The notes: a model not told the origin generated them from the sequence alone. Positions 11,137-23,466 are shown, counted from the stretch's first letter. The stretch is 64,000 bases of DNA from Cymbidium sinense (GCA_021442155.1 CM038222.1:25840148-25904147); one strand, 5' to 3'. Numbers and translations are program-made.

Positions 11137-12059
11137 TAGGGTTTAGTTTATTTATTTTAGGTTTATTTATTTTAGTTTAGGTTTTTTATTTTAGTTTATT
11201 TTTTTAGGTTTAGGTTTAGGTTTATGTTAATTTTTTACTTTATTTTTATTTTTATTTTATTGTTTATGCTTAAGTTGCATTTTTTATTTTTAAGTTTAGG
11301 TTTAAGTTTTATTATTATTTTCTAGGTTTAGGTTTTAGGCTTTAGGTTTTTATTTTAGGTTTCTTTTTAGGTTTTATTTTTTAGTTTTAGTTTATTTTAT
11401 TTTATTTAATTTAGGTTTATGTTTAGGTTTATTTTATTTTAGGTTTAGGTTTAGGTTTTATTTATTTTGGTTCAGTATATTTTAGTTTAGAGTTAGGTTT
11501 ATTTTATTTTTATTTTAGGATTACATTTTTTTTTTTTTATTTTTAGGTTTTCTATTTAGGATTATTTTTTAGGTTTAGGTTTTATGTAGTTCGTATTTTA
11601 TTTTATTTTAAGTTTATTTTATTTTTATTTTAAGATTAGTTTTTCTTTTATTTAGGTTTTTTCATTTTTATACTTTAATTTAGTTTTTTATTTATAATAT
11701 TTTCGTTTATTTTTTTTATTTTGATTTTCCCTTCAAGTTTATGTTTAATTTATGTTTGTATTTTATTTTATTTTGGTTTAGGTTTTTTATTTATTTTATT
11801 TTTAGGTTTAGGTTTTGGGCTTTTTAGGGTTTACGATTTTAGTTTTTTTTTGGGGTTAGGGTTTAGGGTTTAGGATTTAAGGTTTAGGGTTAAGGGTTTA
11901 GGGTTTAGGTTTTAGGGTTTAAGGTTTAGGGTTTTAGGTTTTAGAGTTTAAGGCTTAGGGTTTAGAGTTTAGGGTTTTAAGGGTTTAGGGTTTAGAGTTT
12001 AGGTTTTAAGTTTAGGGCTTAGGTTTTAGTTTAGGGTTTAGGATTTTTGGTTTTTTTTT
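11137..12059 (+). repeat. Telomere-like complex satellite, block D
   Basis: Enters a T-rich block in mid-unit (no landmark at its start), then TTTAGGG words from about 11820 to 12045, closing with the TTTAGTTTAGGGTTTAGG lead-in and a T-run before the next GRP cassette. Confidence 0.87.
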
Positions 12060-12425
12060 AATAGAGACCAAATTCAGATTCAACATTACTTCTTTTTGAT
12101 TTCATCAACCAAGTAACACACCAAGTTTTCTATGACATAAGTGACGGCATAGATTAAAATTGAGCACACATAAATATAACTAGAATTTATATCCATAAGT
12201 TATCGGTCATTCTTATTTCTCTAGTTCCCATAACCATCGGCCTCTAGAGTAGAATCTAGCATCATATATCTCTTACTACAACCATTGTAACCTCTCTCAC
12301 TCATCTAGATAACAATTTCATCACCTCCATATCCACCACCTCAGATCCCCATAACCATAGCGGTGCGTACCCTTCACCTTTGCCTCAAGGATCTGAACTA
12401 GTTTTTTTCGTCAGTTACGCCCATT
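12060..12425 (-). pseudogene. GRP cassette copy 4 (heavily decayed)
   Basis: The exon edge at 12425 follows AG and reads N-G-R-N then a stop; the centre keeps only GGGYGG-like and RGYN traces. The C-terminal end has lost bases around the TGA. The 3' UTR (12060-12215) is the best-preserved part, matching copies 2, 6 and 14 almost word for word. Non-functional. Confidence 0.8.
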
Positions 12426-13554
12426 CTTAGGGTTTAGGTTTATTAGGTTTTAGGGTTTTGGTTTAGTTACTTTAGGTTTTGGTTTAGGGTTTAGGAATTA
12501 GGGTTAGAGTTTATGATTTAGGTTTAAGGTTTAGGGTTTAGCATTTTAGAGTTTATGCTTTTAGGGTTTGGGTTTAGTGTTTTTCAGGATTTAGGGTTGA
12601 CGGTTTAGGGTTTAGGGTTTAGGGTTTAGGGTTTAGGGTTTATGGTTTTTATTTTTATTTTTAAATTAATTAAACCAATAGGTTTAGGTTTATTTAGTTT
12701 ATTTTTTTATTTATTTAGTTTATTTTATATTTATTTTTATTTAGGTTTATTTTTTATTTTTATTTAATTTAGCTTATTTATTTTATATTTATTTATTTTA
12801 GGTTAGGGTTTCTATTTTACTTTATTTTATAGTTCAGTTTTATTTTTATTTTATTTTTTAGGTTTAGGTTTTATTTTTTATTTTTTTGGGTTTAGGTTAA
12901 GTTTTTATTTTATTTTATTAGTTTTAGGTTTTGGTTTTTATTTTAGGTTTATTTATCAGCTTTATTTTTTAGTTTTAGTTTAGGTTAATTTTTAGTTTAT
13001 TTTATTTTATTTAGTTTAGGTTTAGGTTTTTTTTGCTAGTTTAGGGTTTAGGTTTTATTTTTTATTTATTTTTGGTTTTATTTTTAGTATTATTTTTTAG
13101 GTTTAAGTTTTTATATAGTTTTTATTTTATTTTAGGTTTAGTTTTTATTATATTTAGGTTTTTCAGTTTTTTTTAGTTTAATTTATATTTTTATTTATAT
13201 TATTTTAATTTAGTTTTTATTTTTATTTGATTTTCTTTTTTTAGGTTTAGGTTTAGGTTTAGGTTTTAGTTTATGTTATTATTTTATTTTATTTTATTAT
13301 TTTATTTTGGTTTAGGTTTTTTTATTTTATTTGTAGGTTCTATAAGTTAGGGTTTATGTTTTTAGCTTTTTTGGGTTTAGGGTTTTTCTTTTTGGTTTAG
13401 GGTTTAGGGTTTAGGTTTTACGGTTTAGGGTTTTGGGTATAGGGTTTTAGGGTTTAGTGTTTAGGGTTTAGGATTTAGTGTTTTTAGGTTTTAAGGTTTA
13501 AGGGTTTAGGGTTCAGGTTTTAGTTTAGGGTGTAGGGTTTTTGCTATTTATTTT
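12426..13554 (+). repeat. Telomere-like complex satellite, block E
   Basis: Starts TTAGGGTTTAGG at the exon edge, has a perfect TTTAGGG run near 12604-12640, the landmark at about 12662, a T-rich block to about 13370 and a second TTTAGGG zone before the next cassette. Complete cassette-containing unit: cassette start to cassette start is about 1.5 kb. Confidence 0.88.
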
Positions 13555-14004
13555 AAGAAAGAACAAATTCAAATTCAACATCTCTTATTTTCAAAATCAG
13601 TAACCAAGTAACATTCCATGTTTTCTGAGACACAAGCCACGACATAGATAAAACATGAACATGCATAGAGCAAATCAAAAACTAGAACTGTCTCTATAGT
13701 AAAGACACAATTCCATAAGCAACATATCAGACCCGCCATTCTTTAGTTTCTCCAGTTCCCATCAGAACCACCCTGGCCTCTCAAGTAGTGGGAATTACCA
13801 TCATATCCTCGATCTCTCCCTCCGCCACCATCACGGTTGTAGCCTCTATCACTCCTCCCGCCTCCATAACTACCACTGCTCTAACCACCACCTCCATATC
13901 CACTAGCATCTCCTAATCCCCACCACCACTATTGTAATTATTTCACCTCCACTCTAAATATAGCACCTTATGATGATGTTCTTGTCGTCAAGGTTCTGCC
14001 CATT
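13555..14004 (-). pseudogene. GRP cassette copy 5 (best-preserved C-terminal tail)
   Basis: The minus strand, read back from a TAA at 13743-13745, gives one frame with Gly-rich tail pieces GGGGSDRGYNRDGG, GGRDRGYDGNSHYL and RGQGGSDGNWRN, with two TAG stops further upstream (CAG to TAG and GGT-flanked). This shows the family clearly: an RRM followed by a Gly/Tyr/Arg/Asp/Ser tail ending WRN. The RRM-end part is present but frame-broken, and the acceptor AG has become AA at 14005-14006. The 3' UTR extends to about 13555. The parent family binds RNA in stress and cold responses; this fragment makes no protein. Confidence 0.9.
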
Positions 14005-15821
14005 TTTAGGGTTCAAGTTTACGTTTAAGTTTATTAAGTTCTTGGGTTTAGGTTTATTTTTTGATTTATTTAGTTACTTTAGGTTTGTGTTTAGGGTTTG
14101 GGGTTTGGGGTTTAGGGTTTAGGGTTTAGAGTTTAGGGTTAGTGTTTAGGGTTTAGGGTTTAGGGTTTAGTGTTTAAGGTTTAGGGTTTAAGGTTTTAGG
14201 TTTTATGCTTTTAGGGTTTGGCGTTTAGGGTTAGTCTTTAGGGTTTTGAGTTTCGGAGTTTTTAGGGTTTAGGATTTTGGGTTGTAGGCTTAGCGTTTAG
14301 GGTTTAGGGTTTAAAGTTTAGGGTTTAGGATTAGGGATTATGTTTTTTTAAAAAGTAATTAAGTAAACTGGTAGGTTTAGGTTTATTTAATTTATTTTTT
14401 ATTTATTTCAGTTTAATTTATGTTTTATTTCTATTTAGGTTTATTTTTCTATATTTATTTAGTTTAGTTTATTTATTTTAGGTTTAGTTATTTTACTTTA
14501 GGTATTTTATTTTTGTTTATTGTTTAGGTTTATGTTTATTTTTTAGTTGACTTTTATATTTTTTATTTTTTAAGTTTAGCTTTTATTTTTTATTTTTAGC
14601 TTTAGGTTTAGGTTTTTATTTTATTTTTTTAAGTTTAAGTTTTAGGTTATTATTTTAGGTTTATTTATCTATTTTATTTTTTAGTTAGAATTTCATTTAT
14701 TTTTTTAGTTTATTTTATTTTATTTAGTTTAGGTTTAAGTTTAGGTTTATTTTATTTTAGGTTTAGGTTTAGGTTTTATTTATTTTAGTTTAGTTTATTT
14801 ATTTTAGGTTTAAGTTTATTCTATTTATTTATTTTATTTTTATTTTAGGTTAAGGTGTTTTTTACTTTAGGTTTTAAGTTTTATTTTTATTTATTTTTAG
14901 GTTTTATTTTTAGGTTTATTTGTTAGGTTTTGGTTTTTATTTAGTTTTTATTTTATTTAATATTTATTTTATGTTTAGTTTTTATTTTAGTCAGGTTTTT
15001 TATTCTTTGGTTTATTTTATTATATTTAGTTTAGTTTATGTTTTTATTTATTTTATTTTATTTTATTTTTATTAACTTATTTTAAATTAATTTTAAGTTT
15101 AGGTTTAGGTTTTAGTTTAGGTGTTTATTTTGTTTTATTATTTTATTTTATTTAGGTTTAGGTTTTTTTATATATTTTCTTTTTAGGTTTTATTTAATTT
15201 AGGTTTTGTGTTTTTAGGTTTTAGGGTTTATGGTTTAGGGTTTTGGGGTTTAGGGTTTTAGAGTTTAGGGTTTAGGGTTAAGGGTTGAAGTTAAGGTTTT
15301 AGAGTTTAGGGTTTAGGATTTAGGGTTTAGGGATTTTGGGTTTATGCTTTTAAGGTTTAGTGTTTAGGGTTTAGGGTTTGTTGTTTAGGGTTTTTTAGGG
15401 TTTAGAGTTCAAGGTTTAGGGTTTAGGGTTTAGGGTTGTAGGTTTAGGGTTTAAGATTTAGGGTGTATGGGTTTAGGGTTTAGAAATAAGATGTTTTTTA
15501 AATTAAGTAAACTAGTAGGTTTAGGTTTATTTACTTTATTTAGTTTAGTTTAGTTTAGTTTTTTTATTTTTATTTAGGTTTATTTTTATAATTTTATTTA
15601 GTTTAGTTTATTTATTTTAGTTTATGTTTATGTTTGTTTATTTTATTTTAGTTTAGTTTATTATTTTATTTTATTTTAGGTTTTATTTAGTTTACGTTTA
15701 GGTTTTTAGCTTTTTAGGGTTTATGGTTTAGGGTTTAGGGTTTAGGATTAGTTTAGGGTTTAAGGTTTGGGGTTTATGGTTTAGGGTTTAGGGTTTTGGA
15801 TTTAGGGTTTTTGGTTTAGGG
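14005..15821 (+). repeat. Telomere-like complex satellite, block F (two units)
   Basis: Landmarks near 14353 and 15497, 1.14 kb apart. TTTAGGG-rich zones lie at 14080-14340, 15220-15480 and 15715-15820, with T-rich blocks between. The block stops in the middle of a TTTAGGG zone where the gypsy relic begins. Confidence 0.88.
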
Positions 15822-16069
15822 TGCCTGAAATAGCTCAAACATGCAACGGCAAGGAAGGTTTGCTAGTTGCAAAGGATAACTCTCAGAGGGTGACAACCCA
15901 ACAACATATGTAGCTCACCATATTTTCCCAGGATAGTCTAGTAGCGCAGTGATCATTCAAATCCAGTACTTCCTCGATTGCAGCTTCCACCTCTTCTACT
16001 AGCTCTTCTTCTATCAGTAAGAGCATTGTATCTGCAAATAAGGGCACTAAATTCCTTTGCTTATTTTAC
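15822..16069 (+). other. Non-satellite lead-in to the gypsy relic
   Basis: Ordinary base composition. Probably part of the Gag region (Ser/Thr-rich when read in the frame of TSSSTSSTSSSSIS near 15970-16020), but I cannot align it to a named domain. Confidence 0.4.
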
Positions 16070-16960
16070 TTGATCTATCATGTACCTCCACCTAAAAGGA
16101 AATTATTGATGAAAGCTGATTCTTCTTATATATTATCTACTTCTAATGCTCTTGATTTTATTCCTATTGAAAGGTCTTCATGTATAAATAAAATAATACC
16201 TCTAGTAGTTCCTATCCTTTCCTTTTGGATTCAAAGTTGGACTATCCTTCTCTGAATGAATCAGGTTCACCTCTTGAGATTGACTTGGAGTCAACTAACT
16301 CTCAGGATCCCATAGGAGAAGGTGTAGGTATGCCCGATGAGAAGGTAGGACTTTCCACATGCTCATCATTCCAAGAAGTCACTGAAGTCAACCTATGTAG
16401 TGGCAAAGTTCTACTTCCTAGGGTAGCACCTCAGGATAAGGGTAAGCAAGTCATTGATTCAAGTGGGCAGATATCCCCTCAATAGGATGCTCCACCGATG
16501 GATATGCTTATGGAGGACCAAGCCAAAGTTGATTACAATGTCCTAGCTCACCCTAAAAAGTTTCCAGTTAAGTTAAGCATATATGATGCCCTTGTCTTAT
16601 CAACTTTATCTAGCGATATGCTTAGCTCAACTGACTATTACTAAAGAGGAGGCTTGCCACTCGAAGGACATCTTAGAAGTTACATTCAGCGATGAAGACT
16701 TACTCCTAGGGATGACCGTACACAACCACCTCTTTACATTACAGTGGATGCTGGAAGATATAACCTATCCATGGTTCTGGTTGACCTAGGTGTATCAATC
16801 AACATTATGAGTCTAAAACCTTGCCTACTTAAGAATCAAAAAAAAGTAAAAGGATGAAATTGAGAGGATTCAATGAACAAGGAGAGAGGGCCTTGTGGCA
16901 TTTATTTTTTGGATGTAGGAGGGGGGGGATAGGGGACATCACGTGGGTGTTGGTGGATAC
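16070..16960 (+). pseudogene. Gypsy Gag-Pol linker and protease N-terminal half (degenerate)
   Basis: 16225-16485 encodes TEVNLCSGKVLLPRVAPQDK, the conserved (EVNLRSGKVL) linker before the protease in Tat elements. It is followed by DYNVLAHPKKFPVKLSIYDA (about 16530-16590) and EVTFSDEDLLLG with HNHL (about 16675-16735). The protease active-site segment reads MVLVDLGVSINIM (about 16768-16808), where the family has D-S/N/G-G-S: the catalytic Asp is kept but the next residue is Leu. Then KLRGFNEQGERAL at about 16855-16895, after which the expected GTIxLPLEI is missing here and is found instead at 23.47 kb. Several frameshifts and stops are present. Confidence 0.82.
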
Positions 16961-17035
16961 TTTTGAGGTGATCAGAGTACAACATTGAGGTATGATGTAC
17001 CTAGATATGAAATAAGAACTCCTAAGGCATGATGG

Positions 17036-18100
17036 ATGTTTGAATGTACCAAAGATTTTTCCCCTACTTTAAATGGATGAATAAAGTAGGGTTTATATTA
17101 AACTAGGTTCTAAAGCCTCCATAGTTAGTTGCATCTTAGGAAATGAAATTTCCTAAGAATACTCTTGATTAAAGTTGACAATTATCATCTCTAATGATTT
17201 CAAGGTTAGACTATTAAAGGATTGGTCGTATTTGGAAAATCAATTGGGAAAGTTCAAGGAGAAGACTTAATTTTGGAGTCTAAATGAGATAAGTAAGAAA
17301 TGCTCATAATACTAGGAAACCTGTGAGCATTCCAATCTATCCTATGGTTTGGCTTTATAATTTTGAAGTTGAAGAGATTTATATGTTTTGAGTTGAAATT
17401 TAATTAAATTACTTGGGCTTATAATCCTCCAACACAAGGTTGTGGAATGCCTAAGTGGTGAGGATTTATTCTCATAGCTCAAAGGAAATAGCTACCTTGG
17501 ATCCTAAATATAGAGAGCTTTAGTACAAGCTAAAGCACAACCTAAATCTAAGTGACAGGTGGACATATGGGTTTACCTCCATATGAGAGAATAAATTGTC
17601 CGACTTCTGGTCTTATAACTGCCTGGAGCAGCCGCCAGCTAACTCCTCCTATGATTTTAAAACCATGTAGTTCGATCTTATGAATTGTAAGATAGCTAGG
17701 GTAGTTATTTAATTAGAAAGAGACTAAAGTCCTAAACACACTCCCTACATTTATGTAGGAAAAGTAAATCTAACTACACCTGAAAAGCGGAGGTTAGCTA
17801 AATATAGATATAATCCCAAGCAATTGTATTTATAATTTGGACATGGGTAATTACACATCTAACTTGGATTATGCATAAGGATTTAAGAAACCAGTAAAAA
17901 AAGCATTCAACTTTATTTTTAAGCATCCGTTAAGCATAATCCCTTGTAGAAAACATGATTATGCTAATATTGGCCTATCATCCAGTCTACGAAGCATACA
18001 CCCTAACATTCAATCTAAAATAATGCATCATAAAACAAATCATACATCACATCGTACACCATCCTAACTTAGAGTTAGAAGTGGTGACTTAATTCTAATG
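17036..18100. repeat. Dispersed non-coding repeat, copy 1 (related to 62.78-64.0 kb)
   Basis: Shares ordered words with the right end of the window: GTTGCATCTTAGGA / CCTAAGAATACTC / GATTAAAG (17127-17180 vs 62881-62940), AAAGGATTG (17216 vs 62964), a GAGTC..AATG..GAAATGC segment (17275-17310 vs 63020-63042) and CTATCCTATG followed by GGCTT (17337 vs 63078). No ORF. Probably part of an LTR or a non-autonomous element. Confidence 0.72.
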
Positions 18101-18672
18101 TGTATTAAGGCTTGTGTGGTAAGTCTTGTAAGGCAATAGTGTTGAATTTTCTATGTGAAGAAGGATTCAATTTAACATGAAAGGTTGATTTCACATGAAG
18201 TAGTTTAATTGATTTGAAAATTTTAATTTTTGTTTTCTTTTGTTTCATTTTATTACACTTAGCAACTAAGTGTTATAAAGAGAGGAAAAGAGGATTGCCC
18301 TATTTCATCCCTACCTTAAGTCACTCTCTAAAGTATATTAATTTGATTTAGTTCTCTTTAGTGAATGGCCTATTAAATGATTTAATTAATCCAAAGTTAA
18401 GGTTCACTTTAAATAATCCTATTCAAAATGAAAGGCATCTTAAGATTAATTTAATTGAATTATTACCACATGACATATATTAAATAATCACTTTCCATCA
18501 CATTTAACATGCATATGATTTAATCCTAAGTGTATCTATACATGTAACATATTTTATCACACTTAAAAGATGAATGTATGTGTATATTTAGAATTTATAT
18601 TTTATTTGATTGAATTATTTAAACATATTAATTTAAATATTTATCCAAATTTTTATACAAAAATGACATAAG
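18100..18672. other. AT-rich non-coding interior of the nested element
   Basis: No coding trace, RNA gene or repeat recognised; A/T-rich with ATTTAATT-type words. Confidence 0.5.
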
Positions 18673-19340
18673 AATGAAATTAGATAGGCATGTGCCACTA
18701 TTAAACCAGGGAAGTGAGGTAATCAAATGACCTCCTTGGAGCTAGCTAAAGCCTCATATTCTCGAGATGTCCAGACTATATACTCATTTGCATTCAAACA
18801 TATGTAAATTCATATACATGAACATAGGAAGTAAGCTATAATTCATAGGGCTAATTAATTTAACCACTTAGTCAATTATGAATGCATGCAATTTTAATGT
18901 AAAATGGTATTTTCATTCACTAATCACATATACATATACATGAAAAAAGATATAGGAAAGTATGCGCCATTGTTAAACCAGAGAAGTGAGGAAATCAAAT
19001 GACCTCCTCAGGGCTAACTAAAGTCTCATATTCTCGGTATGTCTAGACTATATACTTGCTTTTCTTGGACACACATGGATGTATACATATATGAGGGAAA
19101 GAAAACCATGCAAAGATTGTATATTTTTATTTGATTGAATCATTTATATATATTAATTTAATTTTTATCCAAATTTTAATGTTAAAATACATATGAATGA
19201 AATCAAATGGGTACGTGCCGTTGTTAAACTAAGGAAGTGAGGTAATCAAATGACCTCATTGGTGCTAGCTAAAGCCTCATGTTACCAGGATGTCCAGACT
19301 ATATCCCTTATCATTCAATATTATATAAATCAACACATGA
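18673..19340 (+). repeat. Three tandem ~250-270 bp repeats in the nested element
   Basis: A conserved core of about 100 bases (GTGCCACTATTAAACCAGGG, AAGTGAGGTAATCAAATGAC, CTAGCTAAAGCCTCATATTC, TGTCCAGACTATAT) occurs at about 18690, 18963 and 19214. Copies are separated by variable sequence containing CATATACATGAA-like words. They diverge by scattered substitutions, so the duplication is old. Confidence 0.88.
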
Positions 19341-20460
19341 ATAGAGGAAAGAGAACTCAACATTCATAAAAATCATGTGATTCATTCAGCCAAACTAGTT
19401 GTTAAGCATGTGATTCATTAAAATATAAGCATATGATTCATTCAACCAAACTAGTTCTTAAGGACAATCAATTCAAATAAGATTATTTAAAGCAAACCAA
19501 AGCTTCTTCATTAATTAAGTTTTTGATTTTATTTGATTTAAAAAGGAGAATAGAAATCATCACTTGTTGTTTTAAACCCATTCCCACATTAGTGAAATTA
19601 TTTAATTTAAAGAAATGTAATTAAGTCAATTTTATGGGTTAATTAAGTTGAACCCTTAATTAGATGAATTAATTATGCTTACCTATGTCACCTTAAGGTA
19701 AATAAAAAATTATTATTAGCCAAAATGATATGCATGGAAAATAAACTTGCAATGATCTTAGGAAATAAAAGGGGTCTAATGCAATTGCATCATGATTAAT
19801 AGTTAATTAGATTAAGAGACTTAAGTAATTACTCTTATGGTTTTCCCACACATGTTGTAACCTAATTTCATTAAACTCTTTCGGTTATTAAACACCTAAA
19901 GATCTACATGCTTTTAATTAATTAGGGTGATGATTATGATTTCAATTTGATTAAGTGATTTAATTAATTCATTAAATCTTTATTAACTCTATTTTAAAAA
20001 AGGGAGAAATGATCTTAGGGAAAAGGGTCCCAACCTATTTCTTAGTTGACTTACTATTGAACAATGATTAATAAACTTAATTAACCAATTTATTACTATT
20101 CATGGGATTAATTAATCATTAATTTACTTAAAAGAGTAGTTAAGGTTTAATTAGTCAATTTTCCTAATGAAGTGCAATAAATCCCAAGAAAATCATGGGA
20201 GGTAGAAATCATCCCATTAAATTAACCAACAAAATTTAGGATTAATTGCCTAAGTAATTAAGGAGTAATTAAGCTCATTAATTTTGTAATAAAACTTTAA
20301 TTAAACCTTAATTACTATTCAAAATTAGTTAAGATTATTTTTAATTAATTCTCCTCTAAAATACCTTTAAAATGAATATTTATTTTCATTTTTTATTTCT
20401 CTATGACTTTTTATGATTTTTAGAAGTTTTAACCATTACAAATGATTAATTAAGCATAAT
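19341..20460. other. AT-rich non-coding interior (TTAATTAA-rich)
   Basis: Dense in TTAATTA and ATTAATT words; no ORF above noise, no RNA gene. AGGGGTCTAATGC near 19770 and the surrounding sequence show no recognised function. Confidence 0.5.
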
Positions 20461-21660
20461 TCAAGCTTAATCCTATTGGCACAATGTGGCACGCTAAAGA
20501 GGCGTGCTTCTCACATGGCACTACGTGATTTGCTACTTAAAACTTATCCGACATAGCACCTACTTGGTGGCGGCAGACGCGCTTTCTCATCCATCGTCCA
20601 ATCTAAGATTGAATGACTACGATTAATCCCACAGCTTAATAATATTAAATCAAATCGATCTAGCGGATATAATCACGACTGTCCATTTTGATCATGTGTA
20701 ATAGACAATGCATAATCTAACGTCATGTGAGTGAAGGAGAATGGATTACATCTGCCATTGCTAACTTGATCTGAGTTTACCAGAGCTCATATCAACTCTA
20801 AAAGGATCCCACACCTTCATGACATCAATTGGAGGGGATCCAATAGTCAAGATCATATAAGATGCAAGTTTTTTTGAAAAGCTCCAACCAATTTTTGCCT
20901 AAGGATCAATTTTGGAAGCATACCTCATCAGAGCTTAAGATCAGTGGCTCGAATGATTAAGGAAGCTTCATGTAATGGAGATGAAGCCCTGTTGAGTAGC
21001 AATTAGATCAATTCCTTGACGTTCACTCAAAATTCCATGATTCAATTATTTGGAGCTCTGCTTTGATTGAAGTCCCACCTCTGATGCTTAGGAAGCTTGG
21101 GAGATGACTCGTTCTTGCTCGATGAGGCCTAGGGAAGGTACATATAAAGTTAATTTGAGTTTGATGGAGAAATGGTGAAGTTAGGTTGGAAATGGGAGTG
21201 TCCAATTTCTAGATGGATGACAATGGTATTTTTTGATTAAGGAACGAGATTAGGAGCTTAGAGAATGGCTAAAATGGGTCATCCTGGGTAGTTATGGGTC
21301 TGAGGAATGATTTTTGTGTGTGCTTGAGTGGAAACAAGGGGGTGTATACCTCCCTTCATCTTGATCGGATGGTGGGATCAGGTTTGGCTTCTAGTGGTTG
21401 CCAACTCAGCAGTGGTGGGAGGTGGCGGAGGAGGTTGGCTCAACTTGGTTGGTGTGGATGTGGGCTAAGAGGAATCATGGGTTTCTATGGGTTATAAATT
21501 CTCCAATGGGGAGGTAATTTCACCTCCCATGGGTCATGTACCAACCAGGTGGGTTAGGTTGGGTGCCCCTAGGTGGACCATTGGGAGAAAGTGGCAAGAA
21601 TGGAAATCACCACTTACATTGGTGATTTCTTATATGTACCTTTAACCTAAGGGTAAAATG
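20461..21660. other. Higher-GC non-coding segment of the nested element
   Basis: Composition shifts to mixed sequence (GGCGGCAGACGCGC near 20570, GGTGGGAGGTGGCGGAGG near 21415). Two short open frames (21023-21205 minus, 21294-21497 plus) match nothing I know and lack any conserved motif. Could be a promoter/U3-R-like part of a long LTR; this is inference only. Confidence 0.4.
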
Positions 21661-23260
21661 ATCATTTAGCATTTGGGTTTTATTTGGACAGCCAAAGCAG
21701 CAAATTTCAAGTCAATTGGAGTTGATTTGGTTAGTTTTAGCTCAATTTGACTCATTTAGTTCAAATTGGGTTAGGTTGGGTCGAGTTGAACAATTGGTTA
21801 AATTGGGTCAAACTAAGGGTTGATTCAAGTTAGTATGATCATTTGGGATGTTTTGGTTCAATTGGTTTGATTTAGTTTTGGCTCATTTGAATTTATTTGG
21901 GTCGAATGGGTTAAGTTAACAAATTTGACCAAATTGGCCTAATTAGCTTGGATTTGTTGTTGGTTTTGGTTTAGTTAACCAATTGAAGAAGATTGTAGGC
22001 TTTGGTTTCAATTAATTTGCATTTTGTTTTGAATTAGGCTAACTTGAACCATTGGTCAATTTGGGCTAAGTAGCTCAATTGGGTTTAATTGGGTCCAATC
22101 ATGGCTTTGGTCAAGTTCAACAATCAATTTGGAATGAACTTGAGCCATTGATTACAAATAATTTGGTTTATATTTTGATTTAACCCAATTTGGTCTTTTA
22201 AGTCAATTTGTGTCAACTTGAGTCAAGAGAGCTAATTGGGTTTGGTTTGACTCTATTGAAGGTCAAGTCATATTTAAATATTGATTTTGATTTGATATGA
22301 ATCATTGGTTTCAAGGGATTTGTCTTAGGTTGCAATTTGTCTAGTTTGGGTTCATATGGGTTAAGGGTTTGACTTGGTCAAATGACCAAGTTGACTTTTG
22401 ATGGGCTTGGTTCAATCCAATTTGGGTAGGATTAGAACTTAGCTCAAATAGGTCAAATTGGCTACTTTGGGTCAAGTGGACCAATTGGGTTGTTAATTTT
22501 TTGTGTTGAGTTTGATTTAATTGAGTTTATATATATTTGGGATTGATATATAAAATCAATTGCAATTGGTTTCAAATGGGTTTTAGTTCATTTGAACATT
22601 TCAAGTAAAAAGGGTTAAGTTGGGTTTGACTTGGGTTGATTTTGGTTTGGCCAGATGATTGTAGATTTCATTTATATTTATGAATATAATTGAAGGTATG
22701 ATTGATTCGTAAGAAAATCAATTGAATTTGGGTTTTGAAATGAAGGAATTTGGCTAAGTCTATAGTGTTGGGTCATTTGGCTTAGGTTTAGATTTTGATT
22801 TGGCTTGATTTAATTTTGATGATTTAAATGTATATTTCATTTAAATTTGTGAAGATGATTGAAAAGATGATTGATTTGTGAGAAAATCAATTAAGTTTGA
22901 CTAGATTTAGATTAATATTTAGCTATGTCCATGGGATATGTCATATAGCGTAGGAAGGGTTTTAATTTAATTTGATTTAGTTTGATTTAGTTTTGATCAT
23001 TTAAATGTACATTTTATTTATATTTAGGAAGATGATTGAAGATATAAATTTATTATGTGAAAATCAATTGATTTTGGATTTATTTGGATTAAAATTTTGG
23101 AAAGTCCATGGGATAGATCATATGGCTTTGGAAGGGTTTCAAGTTTGGATTTGATCATGGGCTTCAATCATTTGGTTTTGGAATTTGGGTTTGAATTTGG
23201 ATTTGAATTTGATGTTTGAATTGAACTTGAGGTTTGGTTTGAGAAGGTGCACAAGGATTG
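21660..23260 (+). repeat. Degenerate TTGGGTCAA-type minisatellite
   Basis: About 1.6 kb in which short words TTTGGTT, TTGGGTCAA, AATTGGG and TTGATTTG recur every 10-15 bases without a strict period. The plus strand is T/G-rich. Within it a longer unit repeats: TTAAATGTAxATTTxATTTA followed by GAAGATGATTGAA and GAAAATCAATTGA at about 22655-22730, 22825-22895 and 23000-23075 (roughly 175 bases apart). Confidence 0.75.
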
Positions 23261-23466
23261 GATTTGGGTTGTAGGGTAGATTGAATATCTTAATCCTTAA
23301 GGAATAACCTAATCCTATGGTTAACCCTTCTAAGTTTTAAGGCTTAGGTTAAATGTTTCCCTAATTTTTAGAAGTGTCTCATGAATAGGAAAGCCTTAGT
23401 GTCTAGAAGATTCCTAAGTCTAAGATGGGAGGATTGAATCTGCACTCTAAAAGTGAGGTCAACAGG
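23261..23466. other. Right end of the nested element
   Basis: Unique-looking sequence between the minisatellite and resumed gypsy coding sequence; no motif recognised. The junction probably lies at about 23466. Confidence 0.4.

Larger units (their letters stand above)
16960..23466. mobile_element. Nested non-coding repeat (LARD-like or unknown element) inside the gypsy protease
   Basis: About 6.5 kb with no recognisable coding domain. It splits the protease: GFNEQGERAL ends near 16895, and A-F-G-T-I-V-F-S-L-E-I-D-D-M resumes at 23469. Both edges carry a GGCCTTxTGGCA-like word (16891 and 23468), either target sequence or coincidence of coding. The exact ends are unclear (left edge anywhere 16.90-17.04 kb). 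Its first part is related to the right end of the window. Sub-regions are listed separately. Confidence 0.6.

Noticed and set aside
20560..20600. Possible rRNA or tRNA gene in the higher-GC part of the nested element
   Set aside because: No cloverleaf, box A/B or conserved rRNA words found by eye.
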